Of a DNA stretch of 64,000 nt, positions 7,689 to 15,614 are shown piece by piece (position 1 is the first letter of the stretch; every line of letters begins with the position of its first letter). The stretch lies in assembly GCF_003688995.1 (NCBI RefSeq), contig NZ_PENI01000001.1, positions 496,001-560,000 of the forward strand, in the 5' to 3' direction. Both the position numbers and the translations under genes were made by a program. The DNA is from Streptomyces shenzhenensis (lineage in GTDB: Bacteria > Actinomycetota > Actinomycetes > Streptomycetales > Streptomycetaceae). A model generated the notes under the pieces. The model was not told the origin of the DNA. It did no database searches and saw only the letters and a list, made by a program, of their open reading frames with translations.

Positions 7689-8702
7689 ATGAGCGACAGC
7701 ACGGCGACGACGGATCTCGACGTCGCACTGGAGAAACACCGGGTCGAGCTGACCGGGTACTGCTACCGCATGCTCGGGTCCTCCTTCGAGGCCGAGGACG
7801 CCGTGCAGGACACCCTGGTCCGCGCCTGGCGGAGCTACGAGAAGTTCGAGGGCCGCTCCAGCCTCCGCTCGTGGCTGTACCGGATCGCGACGAACGTGTG
7901 TCTGGACATGCTGAAAGCGGGCAGCAAGCGGGCGCGGCCCATGGACCTGACCGATGCGACGCCGCTCGCCCAGGCGGCCCTCGCCCCCCGCCCGGACAAC
8001 ACCTGGCTGGAGCCCATGCCCGACGCCCGTGTACTGCCCGGCACCGACGACCCGGCGGAGGCAGCCGTGGCCAAGGAGTCGGTCCGGCTCGCCTTCATGG
8101 CCGCCCTGCAGCAGCTGCCGCCCAAACAGCGGGCGGTGCTGATCCTGCGTGAGGTGCTGGCCTGGAGGGCGAGCGAGGTCGCCGAGTTGCTCGGCACCAC
8201 GGTGGCGTCCGTCAACAGCGCCCTGCAGCGGGCCCGCGCGACGCTCGCCGAGCGGGCGGACCAGGGCGCGGAGGCGGCCGTCTCCGACCCGCTCGACGAG
8301 GAGCAGCAAAGACTCCTGGAGCGCTATGTGAAGGCGTTCGAGGGGTACGACATGACGGCGCTCACGGCCCTGCTCCACGAGGACGCCGTCATGACGATGC
8401 CGCCGTTCGACCTGTGGCTGCGGGGCCCGGCCGACATGACCGGTTTCATGACCACCCTCGGCTCCGCCTGTGCGGGGTCCCGGCTGCGGCCGGTCGAGGC
8501 CAACGGCCTGCCGGCCTTCGCGCACTACAAGCCGGACCCGGAGAAGGGCGGTTTCAGCGCCTGGGCGGTGCAGGTGCTGGAGGTGTCAGAGGGCGGGATC
8601 AGCGGTCTGCACTGCTTCCTCGACACCGCTCGCTGGTTCCCCCTGTTCGGCCTGCCGCTCCAGCTGGAAGCGGAGGCCGACGAGGTCGAGGAGGGCGCGT
8701 AG
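7689..8702 (+). CDS. ECF RNA polymerase sigma factor with SnoaL-like C-terminal domain (SigG/SigX5 type)
   Basis: A 337-residue sigma-70-family factor of the large extracytoplasmic-function groups. Region 2 is at about residues 15-80 (YCYRMLGSSFEAEDAVQDTLVRAW ... LRSWLYRIATNVCLD), region 4 at about 130-190 (LPPKQRAVLILREVL ... SVNSALQRARATL), and a SnoaL/NTF2-like domain occupies the last ~130 residues. The linker motif W-L-E-P-M-P-D is characteristic of the SigG/SigX5 group. Factors of this type usually have no classical anti-sigma factor and are modulated by their own C-terminal domain. The last 117 bases are overlapped by the convergent STAS gene. GTG or ATG options upstream are ignored because the domain starts at this ATG. 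Confidence 0.9.
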   Translation: MSDSTATTDLDVALEKHRVELTGYCYRMLGSSFEAEDAVQDTLVRAWRSYEKFEGRSSLRSWLYRIATNVCLDMLKAGSKRARPMDLTDATPLAQAALAPRPDNTWLEPMPDARVLPGTDDPAEAAVAKESVRLAFMAALQQLPPKQRAVLILREVLAWRASEVAELLGTTVASVNSALQRARATLAERADQGAEAAVSDPLDEEQQRLLERYVKAFEGYDMTALTALLHEDAVMTMPPFDLWLRGPADMTGFMTTLGSACAGSRLRPVEANGLPAFAHYKPDPEKGGFSAWAVQVLEVSEGGISGLHCFLDTARWFPLFGLPLQLEAEADEVEEGA

Positions 8703-8939
8703 CGCGGGGCCGGCGTTCCGCAGCCGTATCCGCACACCGGCCCGGCGGGCGGTCAGCTCCAGCCGGGCCAGCAGCTCCACCGCCCAGAGCCCCGGCGGGC
8801 CGAGCCCGGCCACATCCACGATGACGATCCCTAGCCCGGTGACCTCCAGCAGCCCGCGCAGGTCGTCGCAGTGCCCCGTCACCTCGTCCCGGGCGACGGG
8901 GCCGGTCAGCACGAGCACGGCCGGTGTCCTGGCATCCAC
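8586..8939 (-). CDS. STAS-domain protein (anti-sigma-factor antagonist-like)
   Basis: A 117-residue protein whose first ~90 residues form a STAS domain: strand VLVLTGPV, helix DEVTGHCDDLRGLLE, strand GIVIVDVAGLGPPGL, helix and strand VRIRLRNAG. STAS proteins such as SpoIIAA/RsbV bind anti-sigma kinases when their conserved Ser is unphosphorylated; here the usual D-x-S loop reads VDVAGLGPPG, without the phosphorylatable Ser, so a canonical switch is unlikely. The gene runs against the upstream sigma-factor gene and overlaps its 3' end, so the C-terminal ~38 codons are antisense to it; that tail is acidic and less typical of STAS. Confidence 0.7.
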   Translation of the reverse strand: MDARTPAVLVLTGPVARDEVTGHCDDLRGLLEVTGLGIVIVDVAGLGPPGLWAVELLARLELTARRAGVRIRLRNAGPALRALLDLVGLRFQLERQAEQGEPASGVEEAVQTADPAL

Positions 8940-8988
8940 GTACTGTCAGACCGCCGGAACACCCCCAACTCATCGGCACCCAGAGGCG

Positions 8989-9558
8989 TTACCGCGCGGC
9001 AGGAAACTCGCCGGTGTCGATCGTGAGACCGAACGGCTCCGGCAGCTCGACGGGATCACCGAACTTGACGCCGCGCAGGACCCGGTAGACATCGCCCTTC
9101 GGCTCCCCGTAGAGGGTGACGGTGGGGCCGCCGGGGGCCCAGCGGTCGACGAGCAGGTAGAGCGGGATGCCCGCGGTGGCGTAGGCGGCGGGCTTGGTGA
9201 CGCGGTCATGGCGGGCGTCGGAGGTGGCGGTGATCTCTACGACGAGTTCAGCGAGGGCGGCGGGAACATGGACGCCCGTTTTCAGGCACTCCCTCTGCGG
9301 GATGACGACGATGTCCGGGAGGAGCATGCCCGCACGCTCGGGCACGGCAAGGGGTAGTCGCTGGAAGAGACCCCAGTCTTCCGGGATCACGGAATACAGG
9401 CGGCGCTGGATGCGTGACGCGATCAGGCAGTGATGGTTCGCGGAACGAGGCTGCACGGTGACGATCCCCTCGATGATCTCCACCTTGCTGCCCTCGGGCC
9501 ATTCCATTTCCGCCCACAACCGCACCAGGTCGTCCCAGCCATGACCTGGATCGTGCAC
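8989..9558 (-). CDS. Uma2-family (DUF820) putative endonuclease
   Basis: A 189-residue member of the Uma2 family, which has the PD-(D/E)xK restriction-endonuclease fold and is strongly expanded in streptomycetes and cyanobacteria. Conserved points are visible: the opening VEIIEGIVTV strand, LLPDIVVI supplying the Asp, LVVEI supplying the Glu, and HDRVTKPAAYATAGI carrying the Lys. The active-site set looks intact. Start is the GTG of VHDPGHGWDD, which gives the normal family length; an internal ATG (MEWPEGS) is the alternative. It lies just beyond the thymidine phosphorylase stop on the same strand. Cellular role unknown. Confidence 0.85.
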   Translation of the reverse strand: MHDPGHGWDDLVRLWAEMEWPEGSKVEIIEGIVTVQPRSANHHCLIASRIQRRLYSVIPEDWGLFQRLPLAVPERAGMLLPDIVVIPQRECLKTGVHVPAALAELVVEITATSDARHDRVTKPAAYATAGIPLYLLVDRWAPGGPTVTLYGEPKGDVYRVLRGVKFGDPVELPEPFGLTIDTGEFPAAR

Positions 9559-9617
9559 GCCGAACGGGACCGGCACAGGTGCGCCGGTCCCGTTCACCCG
9601 AATGAGGAAACCGCTGG

Positions 9618-10895
9618 TCAGGCGATACGTTCCAGCACCACGGGCGGCGCCGTGAAGGCCGTACCCGGTGCCTCGATGTCGTAGGAACCCGCCACCGCCT
9701 GGAGCGCGTACGCGAAGCGTTCGGGGGTGTCGGTGTGCAGGGTGAGCAGGGGCGCGCCCTCGGTCACCGTGTCGCCGGGCTTGGCGTGCAGCTCGATGCC
9801 GGCCGCCGCCTGCACCGGGTCCTCCTTGCGGGCGCGGCCCGCGCCGAGGCGCCAGGCGGCGACGCCGATGTCGTAGGCGTCGAGGCGGGTGAGGACACCG
9901 CCGGCCGGGGCCGTGACGACGTGCTGTTCGCGCGACGTGGGCAGCGGGGCGTCGGGGTCGCCGCCCTGGGCCGCGATCATCCGGCGCCAGACGTCCATGG
10001 CGGAGCCGTCGGCCAGCGCCTTCGCCGGGTCGGCGTCCTTGATGCCCGCCGCGGCCAGCATCTCCCGGGCCAGCGCGAGGGTCAGCTCCACCACGTCCGC
10101 GGGGCCGCCGCCGGCCAGTACCTCGACGGATTCGCGGACCTCCAGGGCGTTGCCGGCCGTGCGGCCGAGCGGGGTCGCCATGTCCGTGAGGAGCGCGATC
10201 GTCCGCACCCCGTGGTCCGTGCCGAGGCCGACCATGGTCGAGGCCAGTTCGCGGGCGTCCTCGATCGTCTTCATGAAGGCGCCCGTGCCCACCTTGACGT
10301 CCAGCACGAGCGAACCGGTGCCCTCGGCGATCTTCTTCGACATGATCGAGGAGGCGATCAGCGGGATCGCCTCGACCGTGCCGGTGACGTCCCGCAGCGC
10401 GTACAGCTTCTTGTCCGCGGGGGCCAGGCCGTCGCCCGCCGCGCAGATCACCGCTCCGGTGGTGTCGAGGACGTGCAGCATCTCCTCGTTGGAGAGCAGC
10501 GCCCGCCAGCCCGGGACGGACTCCAGCTTGTCGAGGGTGCCGCCGGTGTGGCCGAGGCCGCGGCCGGACAGCTGGGGCACGGCGGCACCGCACGCCGCCA
10601 CCAGGGGCGCCAGCGGCAGCGTGATCTTGTCGCCGACGCCGCCGGTGGAGTGCTTGTCGGCGGTCGGGCGGGACAGCGAGGAGAAGTCCATGCGCTCGCC
10701 GGAAGCGATCATCGCGGCGGTCCAGCGGGCGATCTCCCGCCGGTTCATGCCGTTGAGCAGGATGGCCATCGCGAGCGCGGACATCTGCTCGTCGGCGACC
10801 TCCCCGCGGGTGTACGCGTCGATGACCCAGTCGATCTGCTCGTCGGTCAGCTCTCCGCGGTCCCGCTTGGTGCGGATGACGGAGACGGCGTCCAT
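9618..10895 (-). CDS. deoA: Thymidine phosphorylase
   Basis: A 425-residue enzyme that splits thymidine or deoxyuridine with phosphate into base and 2-deoxyribose 1-phosphate in pyrimidine salvage. The family signature is present near residue 115 (SGRGLGHTGGTLDKLES), with KHSTGGVGDK binding phosphate and IASSIMSKKIAEG further on. Two in-frame ATGs are 6 bases apart; the second (MDAVSV) is chosen because GGAAGG stands 8 bases before it and only 2 before the first. It is the last gene of the transporter-cdd-deoA series, 73 bases after cdd with a hairpin in the gap. Confidence 0.95.
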   Translation of the reverse strand: MDAVSVIRTKRDRGELTDEQIDWVIDAYTRGEVADEQMSALAMAILLNGMNRREIARWTAAMIASGERMDFSSLSRPTADKHSTGGVGDKITLPLAPLVAACGAAVPQLSGRGLGHTGGTLDKLESVPGWRALLSNEEMLHVLDTTGAVICAAGDGLAPADKKLYALRDVTGTVEAIPLIASSIMSKKIAEGTGSLVLDVKVGTGAFMKTIEDARELASTMVGLGTDHGVRTIALLTDMATPLGRTAGNALEVRESVEVLAGGGPADVVELTLALAREMLAAAGIKDADPAKALADGSAMDVWRRMIAAQGGDPDAPLPTSREQHVVTAPAGGVLTRLDAYDIGVAAWRLGAGRARKEDPVQAAAGIELHAKPGDTVTEGAPLLTLHTDTPERFAYALQAVAGSYDIEAPGTAFTAPPVVLERIA

Positions 10896-10925
10896 GGCCA
10901 TGGCCTTCCTTCCGGAATTGCGCAG

Positions 10926-10963
10926 GTGCGCGGCCCCCCTGAGCGAGGTCGGAGGGGCCGCAC
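10926..10963 (-). terminator. Intercistronic hairpin between cdd and deoA
   Basis: Arms CGGCCCC (10931-10937) and GGGGCCG (10954-10960), extended by GTG/CAC, form a stem in the 73-base gap. As deoA lies downstream on the same strand, this is more likely an attenuator or RNA-stability element than a complete terminator. Confidence 0.45.
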
Positions 10964-10968
10964 GGGAA

Positions 10969-11370
10969 TTACTTGGTGAGGTGGTCGGGGCCGAAGGCCT
11001 GGGGCAGCATCCGCGACAGCGGCAGGACGCCCTCGGGGGTGTCCAGGAGCAGGCCGGGTCCGCCGAACTCGTACAGCAGCTGGCGGCAGCGGCCGCACGG
11101 CACGAGCAGGGCGCCCGTGCCGTCCACGCAGGTGAAGTGCGTGAGCCGGCCGCCCCCGGTGCGCCGCAGCGCGGAGACCAGCCCGCACTCGGCGCACAGG
11201 CCGAGACCGTAGGAGGCGTTCTCGACGTTGCAGCCGGAGACCGTGCGCCCGTCGTCGACCAGGGCCGCCGCCCCGACCGGGTAGCCCGAGTAGGGGGCGT
11301 ACGCGTGGGACATGGCCTCCCGCGCCTCGGCGCGCAGCGCCTCCCAGTCGACGGCGGCGGGCCCGGTCAC
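10969..11370 (-). CDS. cdd: Cytidine deaminase
   Basis: A 133-residue homotetrameric-type cytidine deaminase converting (deoxy)cytidine to (deoxy)uridine. The zinc motif is complete: CNVENASYGLGLCAE (C-x-V/A-E) and PCGRCRQ, with the substrate loop APYSGYPVGAA near the N-terminus. The GTG start overlaps the TGA of the upstream permease gene (GTGA), so translation is coupled to the transporter. Its product feeds thymidine/uridine phosphorylase directly downstream. Several longer frames upstream are shadows of the permease. Confidence 0.95.
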   Translation of the reverse strand: MTGPAAVDWEALRAEAREAMSHAYAPYSGYPVGAAALVDDGRTVSGCNVENASYGLGLCAECGLVSALRRTGGGRLTHFTCVDGTGALLVPCGRCRQLLYEFGGPGLLLDTPEGVLPLSRMLPQAFGPDHLTK

Positions 11371-12629
11371 TTGCCCTGTCCCTTCCGGTACGGCAGGCCG
11401 TCCGCCTTCGGCATCCGCAGGGACTGCGCGGACAGCGACAGCACGAGCAGGGTGACGAGGTAGGGGGTGGCGGTGACGAGCTGGCGCGGGACCTCGTTGG
11501 TGGTGGCGTACCAGACGAACATCAGGGCCGCGACCACGGCGGTGACGACGGCCGGGACGTACTTCTTCCGCCAGGCGAGGTAGGCCGCGCCGAACACCAG
11601 CAGGATGGCGAGGAGCAGGATCAGCGCGTGCACGTTCACCGTGCCGCCGCGCAGATTGAGGCTGTCGGTGTAGCCGAACAGGCCGGCGCCCAGCGCGAGG
11701 CCGCCCGGCATCCAGTTGCCGAAGATCATCGCGGCGAGGCCGATGTAGCCGCGGCCGGCGGTCTGGCCGTCCAGGTACACGTTCGAGGCGACGATGGACA
11801 GGAACGCGCCGCCGAGGCCCGCGAGGCCGCCCGAGATGATCACCGCGATGTACTTGTACTTGTAGACGTTGACGCCGAGGGACTCGGCCGCCACCGGGTT
11901 CTCGCCGCAGGAACGCAGCCGCAGGCCGAAGGCCGTGCGCCACAGCACCCACCAGCTGATCGGCACCAGCGCCACCGCGACGACGGTGAGCGGCGACAGG
12001 TCGGTGACCAGCCCGCCGAGCAGTCCGGCGATGTCCGAGACCAGGAACCAGTGCTTCTGGTTGAGGGTGTCCAGCCAGCCGGACAGGCCGGGGATGTCGA
12101 AGGTGCCCAGCGAGCTGATCGGCGGGGACTGCTTGGCGGAGCCCTGCGGCGCGTCGGCGAAGGTGAACTTCGACAGATAGCGGGTGGTGCCGAGGGCGAG
12201 GATGTTGAGGGCCACACCGGAGACGATGTGGTTGACGTTGAAGGTGATGGTGGCGACGGCGTGCAGCACGGCGCCGAGGGCGCCGCCGATCACACCGAAG
12301 AGCACACCGGTCCACGGGCCCCACTGGTAGCCGGCCCAGGCGCCGAACCAGGTGCCGAGGATCATCATGCCTTCGAGGCCGATGTTGACGACACCGGAGC
12401 GCTCGGCCCACAGGCCGCCGAGGCCCGCGAGCCCGATCGGCACGGCGAGGCGCAGGGCGGTGGACATCTGGCCGGTCGAGGTGATGCCGTCCGCGCCGGT
12501 GACCAGGCGGACGATCGACGTCAGCACCAGGACACCCGCGATGACCAGCAGGAGTACCGGGAGCGACAGACGGCGGCCGCCCTTGGCGGGCTGCTTCGCC
12601 TTCGGCTTCGCGACGGTCGCGGTGCTCAT
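11367..12629 (-). CDS. Nucleoside ABC transporter permease 2 (NupQ/YufQ-like)
   Basis: A 420-residue membrane protein of the branched-chain-amino-acid/nucleoside (BPD_transp_2) permease family, with about ten hydrophobic helices. Typical motifs are RSGVVNIGLEGMMILG near the start of the core and the cytoplasmic coupling loop GENPVAAESLGVNVYKYK, followed by SGGLAGLGGAFLS. It pairs with the adjacent permease to form the channel, driven by the ATPase upstream and fed by the BMP-type binding proteins. Its ATG overlaps the stop of permease 1 (ATGA), and its stop overlaps the cdd start. Confidence 0.93.
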   Translation of the reverse strand: MSTATVAKPKAKQPAKGGRRLSLPVLLLVIAGVLVLTSIVRLVTGADGITSTGQMSTALRLAVPIGLAGLGGLWAERSGVVNIGLEGMMILGTWFGAWAGYQWGPWTGVLFGVIGGALGAVLHAVATITFNVNHIVSGVALNILALGTTRYLSKFTFADAPQGSAKQSPPISSLGTFDIPGLSGWLDTLNQKHWFLVSDIAGLLGGLVTDLSPLTVVAVALVPISWWVLWRTAFGLRLRSCGENPVAAESLGVNVYKYKYIAVIISGGLAGLGGAFLSIVASNVYLDGQTAGRGYIGLAAMIFGNWMPGGLALGAGLFGYTDSLNLRGGTVNVHALILLLAILLVFGAAYLAWRKKYVPAVVTAVVAALMFVWYATTNEVPRQLVTATPYLVTLLVLSLSAQSLRMPKADGLPYRKGQGK

Positions 12630-13750
12630 CAGGCCGCCACCTCTTCCTTCTTGACGTTCTGGGCGGCGGCGGCCAGCTCGGCACCGACCTGGCGCTGCTG
12701 GCGGCGCAGACCCCACTGGCGTACGGCCTCGTACGAGATGACGACCGCGAAGACGATCAGGCCCTGCATGATCGTGGCGATCTCCTTCTCGTACGCCACC
12801 GGGGTCGCGTAGTCGAGGGCGGGCGAGGCCTTGTCGAGGAAGGCCCACAGCAGGGCGGCGAGGGCGATGCCGCCGGGGTTGTTGCGGCCGAGCAGGGCGA
12901 TGCCGATGGCGGTGAAGCCGAGGCCCGCCGGGAAGCTCAGGCTGTAGGTGTGGGTGTCGCCGAGCAGCAGCGGCAGGCCGGACAGGCCCGCGACCGCGCC
13001 GGAGATCAGCATGGAGAGCAGCACCATCCGCTTGGCGTTGACGCCGGAGGCCGCGGCGGCGGTCTCGGAGGCGCCGGTGGCGCGCAGGTCGAAGCCGAAC
13101 CGGGTGCGGTTGAGGACGATCCAGTACAGGACGCCCAGCAGGACGGCGAGGAAGACCAGGCCGTAGATCTCGCCGGCGTCGGCCCCCAGGTCGATGCCCG
13201 GGAACCAGCCGGACTTCTCCATGACGCCGGTCGTCATGTTGTTGCCGACCTGGACGCCCCAGACGTCGGCGAGGGTGACATAGCCGATGAGCGAGGTCGC
13301 GATGGAGTTCAGCATGATCGTGGCGACGACCTCGCTGACACCCCGGGTGACCTTGAGGACGCCCGCGATGCCGGCCCAGAAGGCGCCGGTGCAGATGGCG
13401 ACCAGCAGGAGCAGCGGAATCTGCAGGAAGCCCGGCAGGGCGACGTTCGCGCCGACGATGGCGGTCATAACGGCGGCGAGCCGGTACTGGCCGTCGACGC
13501 CGATGTTGAACAGGTTCATCCGGAAGCCGAGGGCGACCGCGAGGGCGGCGATGTAGTACAGGGACGCCTGGTTGATGATCAGGACCTGGATGTCCGAGTA
13601 CGGCAGCTGCTCCAGCATCAGCCGGTACGGCTCGAACGGGTTCTTCCCCGAGGCGAGCAGCACGATCGAGGTCAGCGCGATCGCGAGGACGAGCGCGATG
13701 ACCGGTCCGGCCACCGCGAGGAGCACCCGCTCCTTGTCGAACTTCTTCAT
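12629..13750 (-). CDS. Nucleoside ABC transporter permease 1 (NupP/YufP-like)
   Basis: A 373-residue integral membrane permease of the same family as its neighbour. Recognisable segments are RMNLFNIGVDGQYRLAA, the conserved GVSEVVATIMLNSIA, and the coupling loop ATGASETAAAASGVNAKRM that contacts the ATPase, followed by SGAVAGLSGLP. The ATG overlaps the ATPase stop (ATGA) and its own stop overlaps the next permease start, giving a fully coupled ATPase-permease-permease-cdd string. Confidence 0.93.
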   Translation of the reverse strand: MKKFDKERVLLAVAGPVIALVLAIALTSIVLLASGKNPFEPYRLMLEQLPYSDIQVLIINQASLYYIAALAVALGFRMNLFNIGVDGQYRLAAVMTAIVGANVALPGFLQIPLLLLVAICTGAFWAGIAGVLKVTRGVSEVVATIMLNSIATSLIGYVTLADVWGVQVGNNMTTGVMEKSGWFPGIDLGADAGEIYGLVFLAVLLGVLYWIVLNRTRFGFDLRATGASETAAAASGVNAKRMVLLSMLISGAVAGLSGLPLLLGDTHTYSLSFPAGLGFTAIGIALLGRNNPGGIALAALLWAFLDKASPALDYATPVAYEKEIATIMQGLIVFAVVISYEAVRQWGLRRQQRQVGAELAAAAQNVKKEEVAA

Positions 13751-15345
13751 CGGGCCTCGTCCTCCGGACCGGCGCTTGCGTGTTCGAGGTGACCGGAGGT
13801 GGCACCCGTCATGGCCGAGCCGAGTTCCTCCGGGGTGATGGTGGCCGGGTCGGCGTCCGCGACCAGCCTGCCGTTGTAGATCACCCGCAGGGTGTCCGAC
13901 AGGCCGATCAGCTCGTCCAGGTCGGCGGAGATCAGCAGCACGGCCAGTCCCGCGCGGCGGGCCTCGCGGATGCGGTCCCAGATCTGCGCCTGGGCGCCGA
14001 CGTCCACACCGCGCGTGGGGTGGGCGGCGATCAGGAACTTCGGGTCGTGGCTCATCTCGCGGCCGACGATCAGCTTCTGCTGGTTGCCGCCGGACAGGGA
14101 GGCCGCGGTGACGTCGATGCCGGGGGTGCGGACGTCGTACGCCTCGACGATCCGGCGGGTGTCGGCCTGGGCGCCCTTGGGGTCGAGCCAGAAGCCCTTG
14201 GCGTTGGGCTTCTCGGTGACATGGCCGAGGATGCGGTTCTCCCACAGGGGGGATTCCAGGAGCAGGCCCTGGCGGTGGCGGTCCTCGGGGATGTAGCCGA
14301 CGCCGGACTCGCGGCGCCTGCGGGTGGGCCAGGGGGTGATGTCCTCGCCCAGGAAGCGGATCCGGCCGGAGTCGGCGTTCTTGGTGCCGATCAGCGCGTC
14401 GATCAGCTCGGTCTGCCCGTTGCCCTCGACGCCGGCGATGCCCATGATTTCGCCCGCGTGGATGGTGAAGGAGACGTCGTCGAGGACGCGCTTGGCCGCG
14501 CCCGCGTCCGCGAAGCCGGTGAGTGCCTCGCCGGCGGGTTCGGGCTCGGCGCCGAGGGCGGTGCCGCCGGCCTGGACGGTGAGGTTCTCGACCTCCAGCA
14601 CGGCCCGGTCGGTGACGGTGGACTCGGCGGTCTGCGGGGTGGGCAGTTCGCTGCCGACCATCATCTCGGCGAGCTGGCGCGCCGTGGTCTCGGCGGGGAT
14701 CGCGGTGCCGACCGTCGTACCGCGCCGGATGACGGTGATGTCGTCCGCGACGGACAGCACCTCGCCGAGCTTGTGCGAGATGAAGATGACGGACAGGCCC
14801 TCGGCCGTGAGTTCCCGCAGGTTGTCGAAGAGCGCGTCGACCTCCTGCGGTACGAGGACGGCGGTGGGCTCGTCGAGGATCAGGATCCTGGCACCGCGGT
14901 AGAGGACCTTGAGGATCTCCACCCGCTGCCGGTCGGCGACGCCGAGGTCCTCCACCAGCGCGTCCGGGTGGACGCCCAGGCCGTACCGGTCGGAGATCTC
15001 CTTGATCTTCTTGCGGGCGGCGCCGCCGATGCCGTACAGCTTCTCGCTGCCGAGCGCCACGTTCTCCAGGACGGTCAGATTGTCCGCCAGCATGAAGTGC
15101 TGGTGGACCATGCCGATGCCGCGGGCGATCGCGTCGGCGGGGCTGCCGAAGGCGACCTGCTCGCCGTCGACCGCGATGGTGCCCTCGTCCGGCTTCTGCA
15201 TGCCGTAGAGGATCTTCATCAGGGTCGACTTGCCGGCGCCGTTCTCACCGACGAGGGCGTGCACGGTGCCCTTGCGGACGGTCAGGTGGATGTCGTGGTT
15301 GGCGACGACACCCGGGAATCGTTTGGTGATGCCTGCGAGCTCCAC
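13747..15345 (-). CDS. Nucleoside ABC transporter ATP-binding protein (double ABC domain)
   Basis: A 532-residue (or longer) cytosolic ATPase with two ABC domains. Domain 1 has Walker A GENGAGKST, the Q-loop VHQHFMLADN and Walker B ILILDEPTAVL; domain 2 has GVEGNGQTE in place of Walker A, signature LSGGNQQK and HPTRGVDVG at the Walker B position. Such degenerate second sites are normal for ribose/nucleoside-type ATPases. The listed GTG has no ribosome site. A strong GGAGA sits 8 bases before an in-frame ATC at 15393-15391, which would add 16 residues (IDASSSPPLTAPSTAA), so the true start may be that unusual codon. A regulatory palindrome lies a little further upstream. Confidence 0.95.
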   Translation of the reverse strand: MELAGITKRFPGVVANHDIHLTVRKGTVHALVGENGAGKSTLMKILYGMQKPDEGTIAVDGEQVAFGSPADAIARGIGMVHQHFMLADNLTVLENVALGSEKLYGIGGAARKKIKEISDRYGLGVHPDALVEDLGVADRQRVEILKVLYRGARILILDEPTAVLVPQEVDALFDNLRELTAEGLSVIFISHKLGEVLSVADDITVIRRGTTVGTAIPAETTARQLAEMMVGSELPTPQTAESTVTDRAVLEVENLTVQAGGTALGAEPEPAGEALTGFADAGAAKRVLDDVSFTIHAGEIMGIAGVEGNGQTELIDALIGTKNADSGRIRFLGEDITPWPTRRRRESGVGYIPEDRHRQGLLLESPLWENRILGHVTEKPNAKGFWLDPKGAQADTRRIVEAYDVRTPGIDVTAASLSGGNQQKLIVGREMSHDPKFLIAAHPTRGVDVGAQAQIWDRIREARRAGLAVLLISADLDELIGLSDTLRVIYNGRLVADADPATITPEELGSAMTGATSGHLEHASAGPEDEAR

Positions 15346-15422
15346 CGCGGCGGTCGACGGAGCGGTGAGCGGAGGGCTGCTGGACGCGTCGATGGCGCAC
15401 TCTCCTTGGGAAAGGGGCCGAT

Positions 15423-15434
15423 CTACGCGCGTAG
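15423..15434. promoter_or_regulatory. Palindromic operator upstream of the transporter ATPase gene
   Basis: A second perfect copy of CTACGCGCGTAG, 30-41 bases before the probable translation start and just downstream of an AT-rich stretch (TATTTAAAG on the minus strand) that could hold the -10 element. Confidence 0.75.
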
Positions 15435-15452
15435 CGCCCCTACTTTAAATAG

Positions 15453-15497
15453 TGCTCGGAACCGATCGACACTCTTTCACTCGATCCGTTCCGAGCA
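15453..15497. promoter_or_regulatory. Long inverted repeat between binding-protein and ATPase genes
   Basis: Two 17-base arms (15453-15469 and 15481-15497) are complementary except at one position, with an 11-base loop. It lies upstream of the probable ATPase promoter and downstream of the binding-protein gene. It may be an mRNA stem that protects the binding-protein transcript, or a second operator. Confidence 0.6.
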
Positions 15498-15588
15498 TTC
15501 TGCCGTGCGAACGGGGCACGGAGAGGTCATCCTCCCCGCACCCCGTTCCGTGGCCGTAACGCTGCCATTACAGCCCTCTTTTGACCAT

Positions 15589-15608
15589 GCCCCGGACAAT
15601 GCCGGGGC
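15589..15608 (-). terminator. Terminator-like hairpin after the first binding-protein gene
   Basis: Stem GCCCCGG/CCGGGGC with a 6-base loop starts 7 bases after the stop codon. No T run follows. Confidence 0.6.
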
Positions 15609-15614
15609 CCTCGG

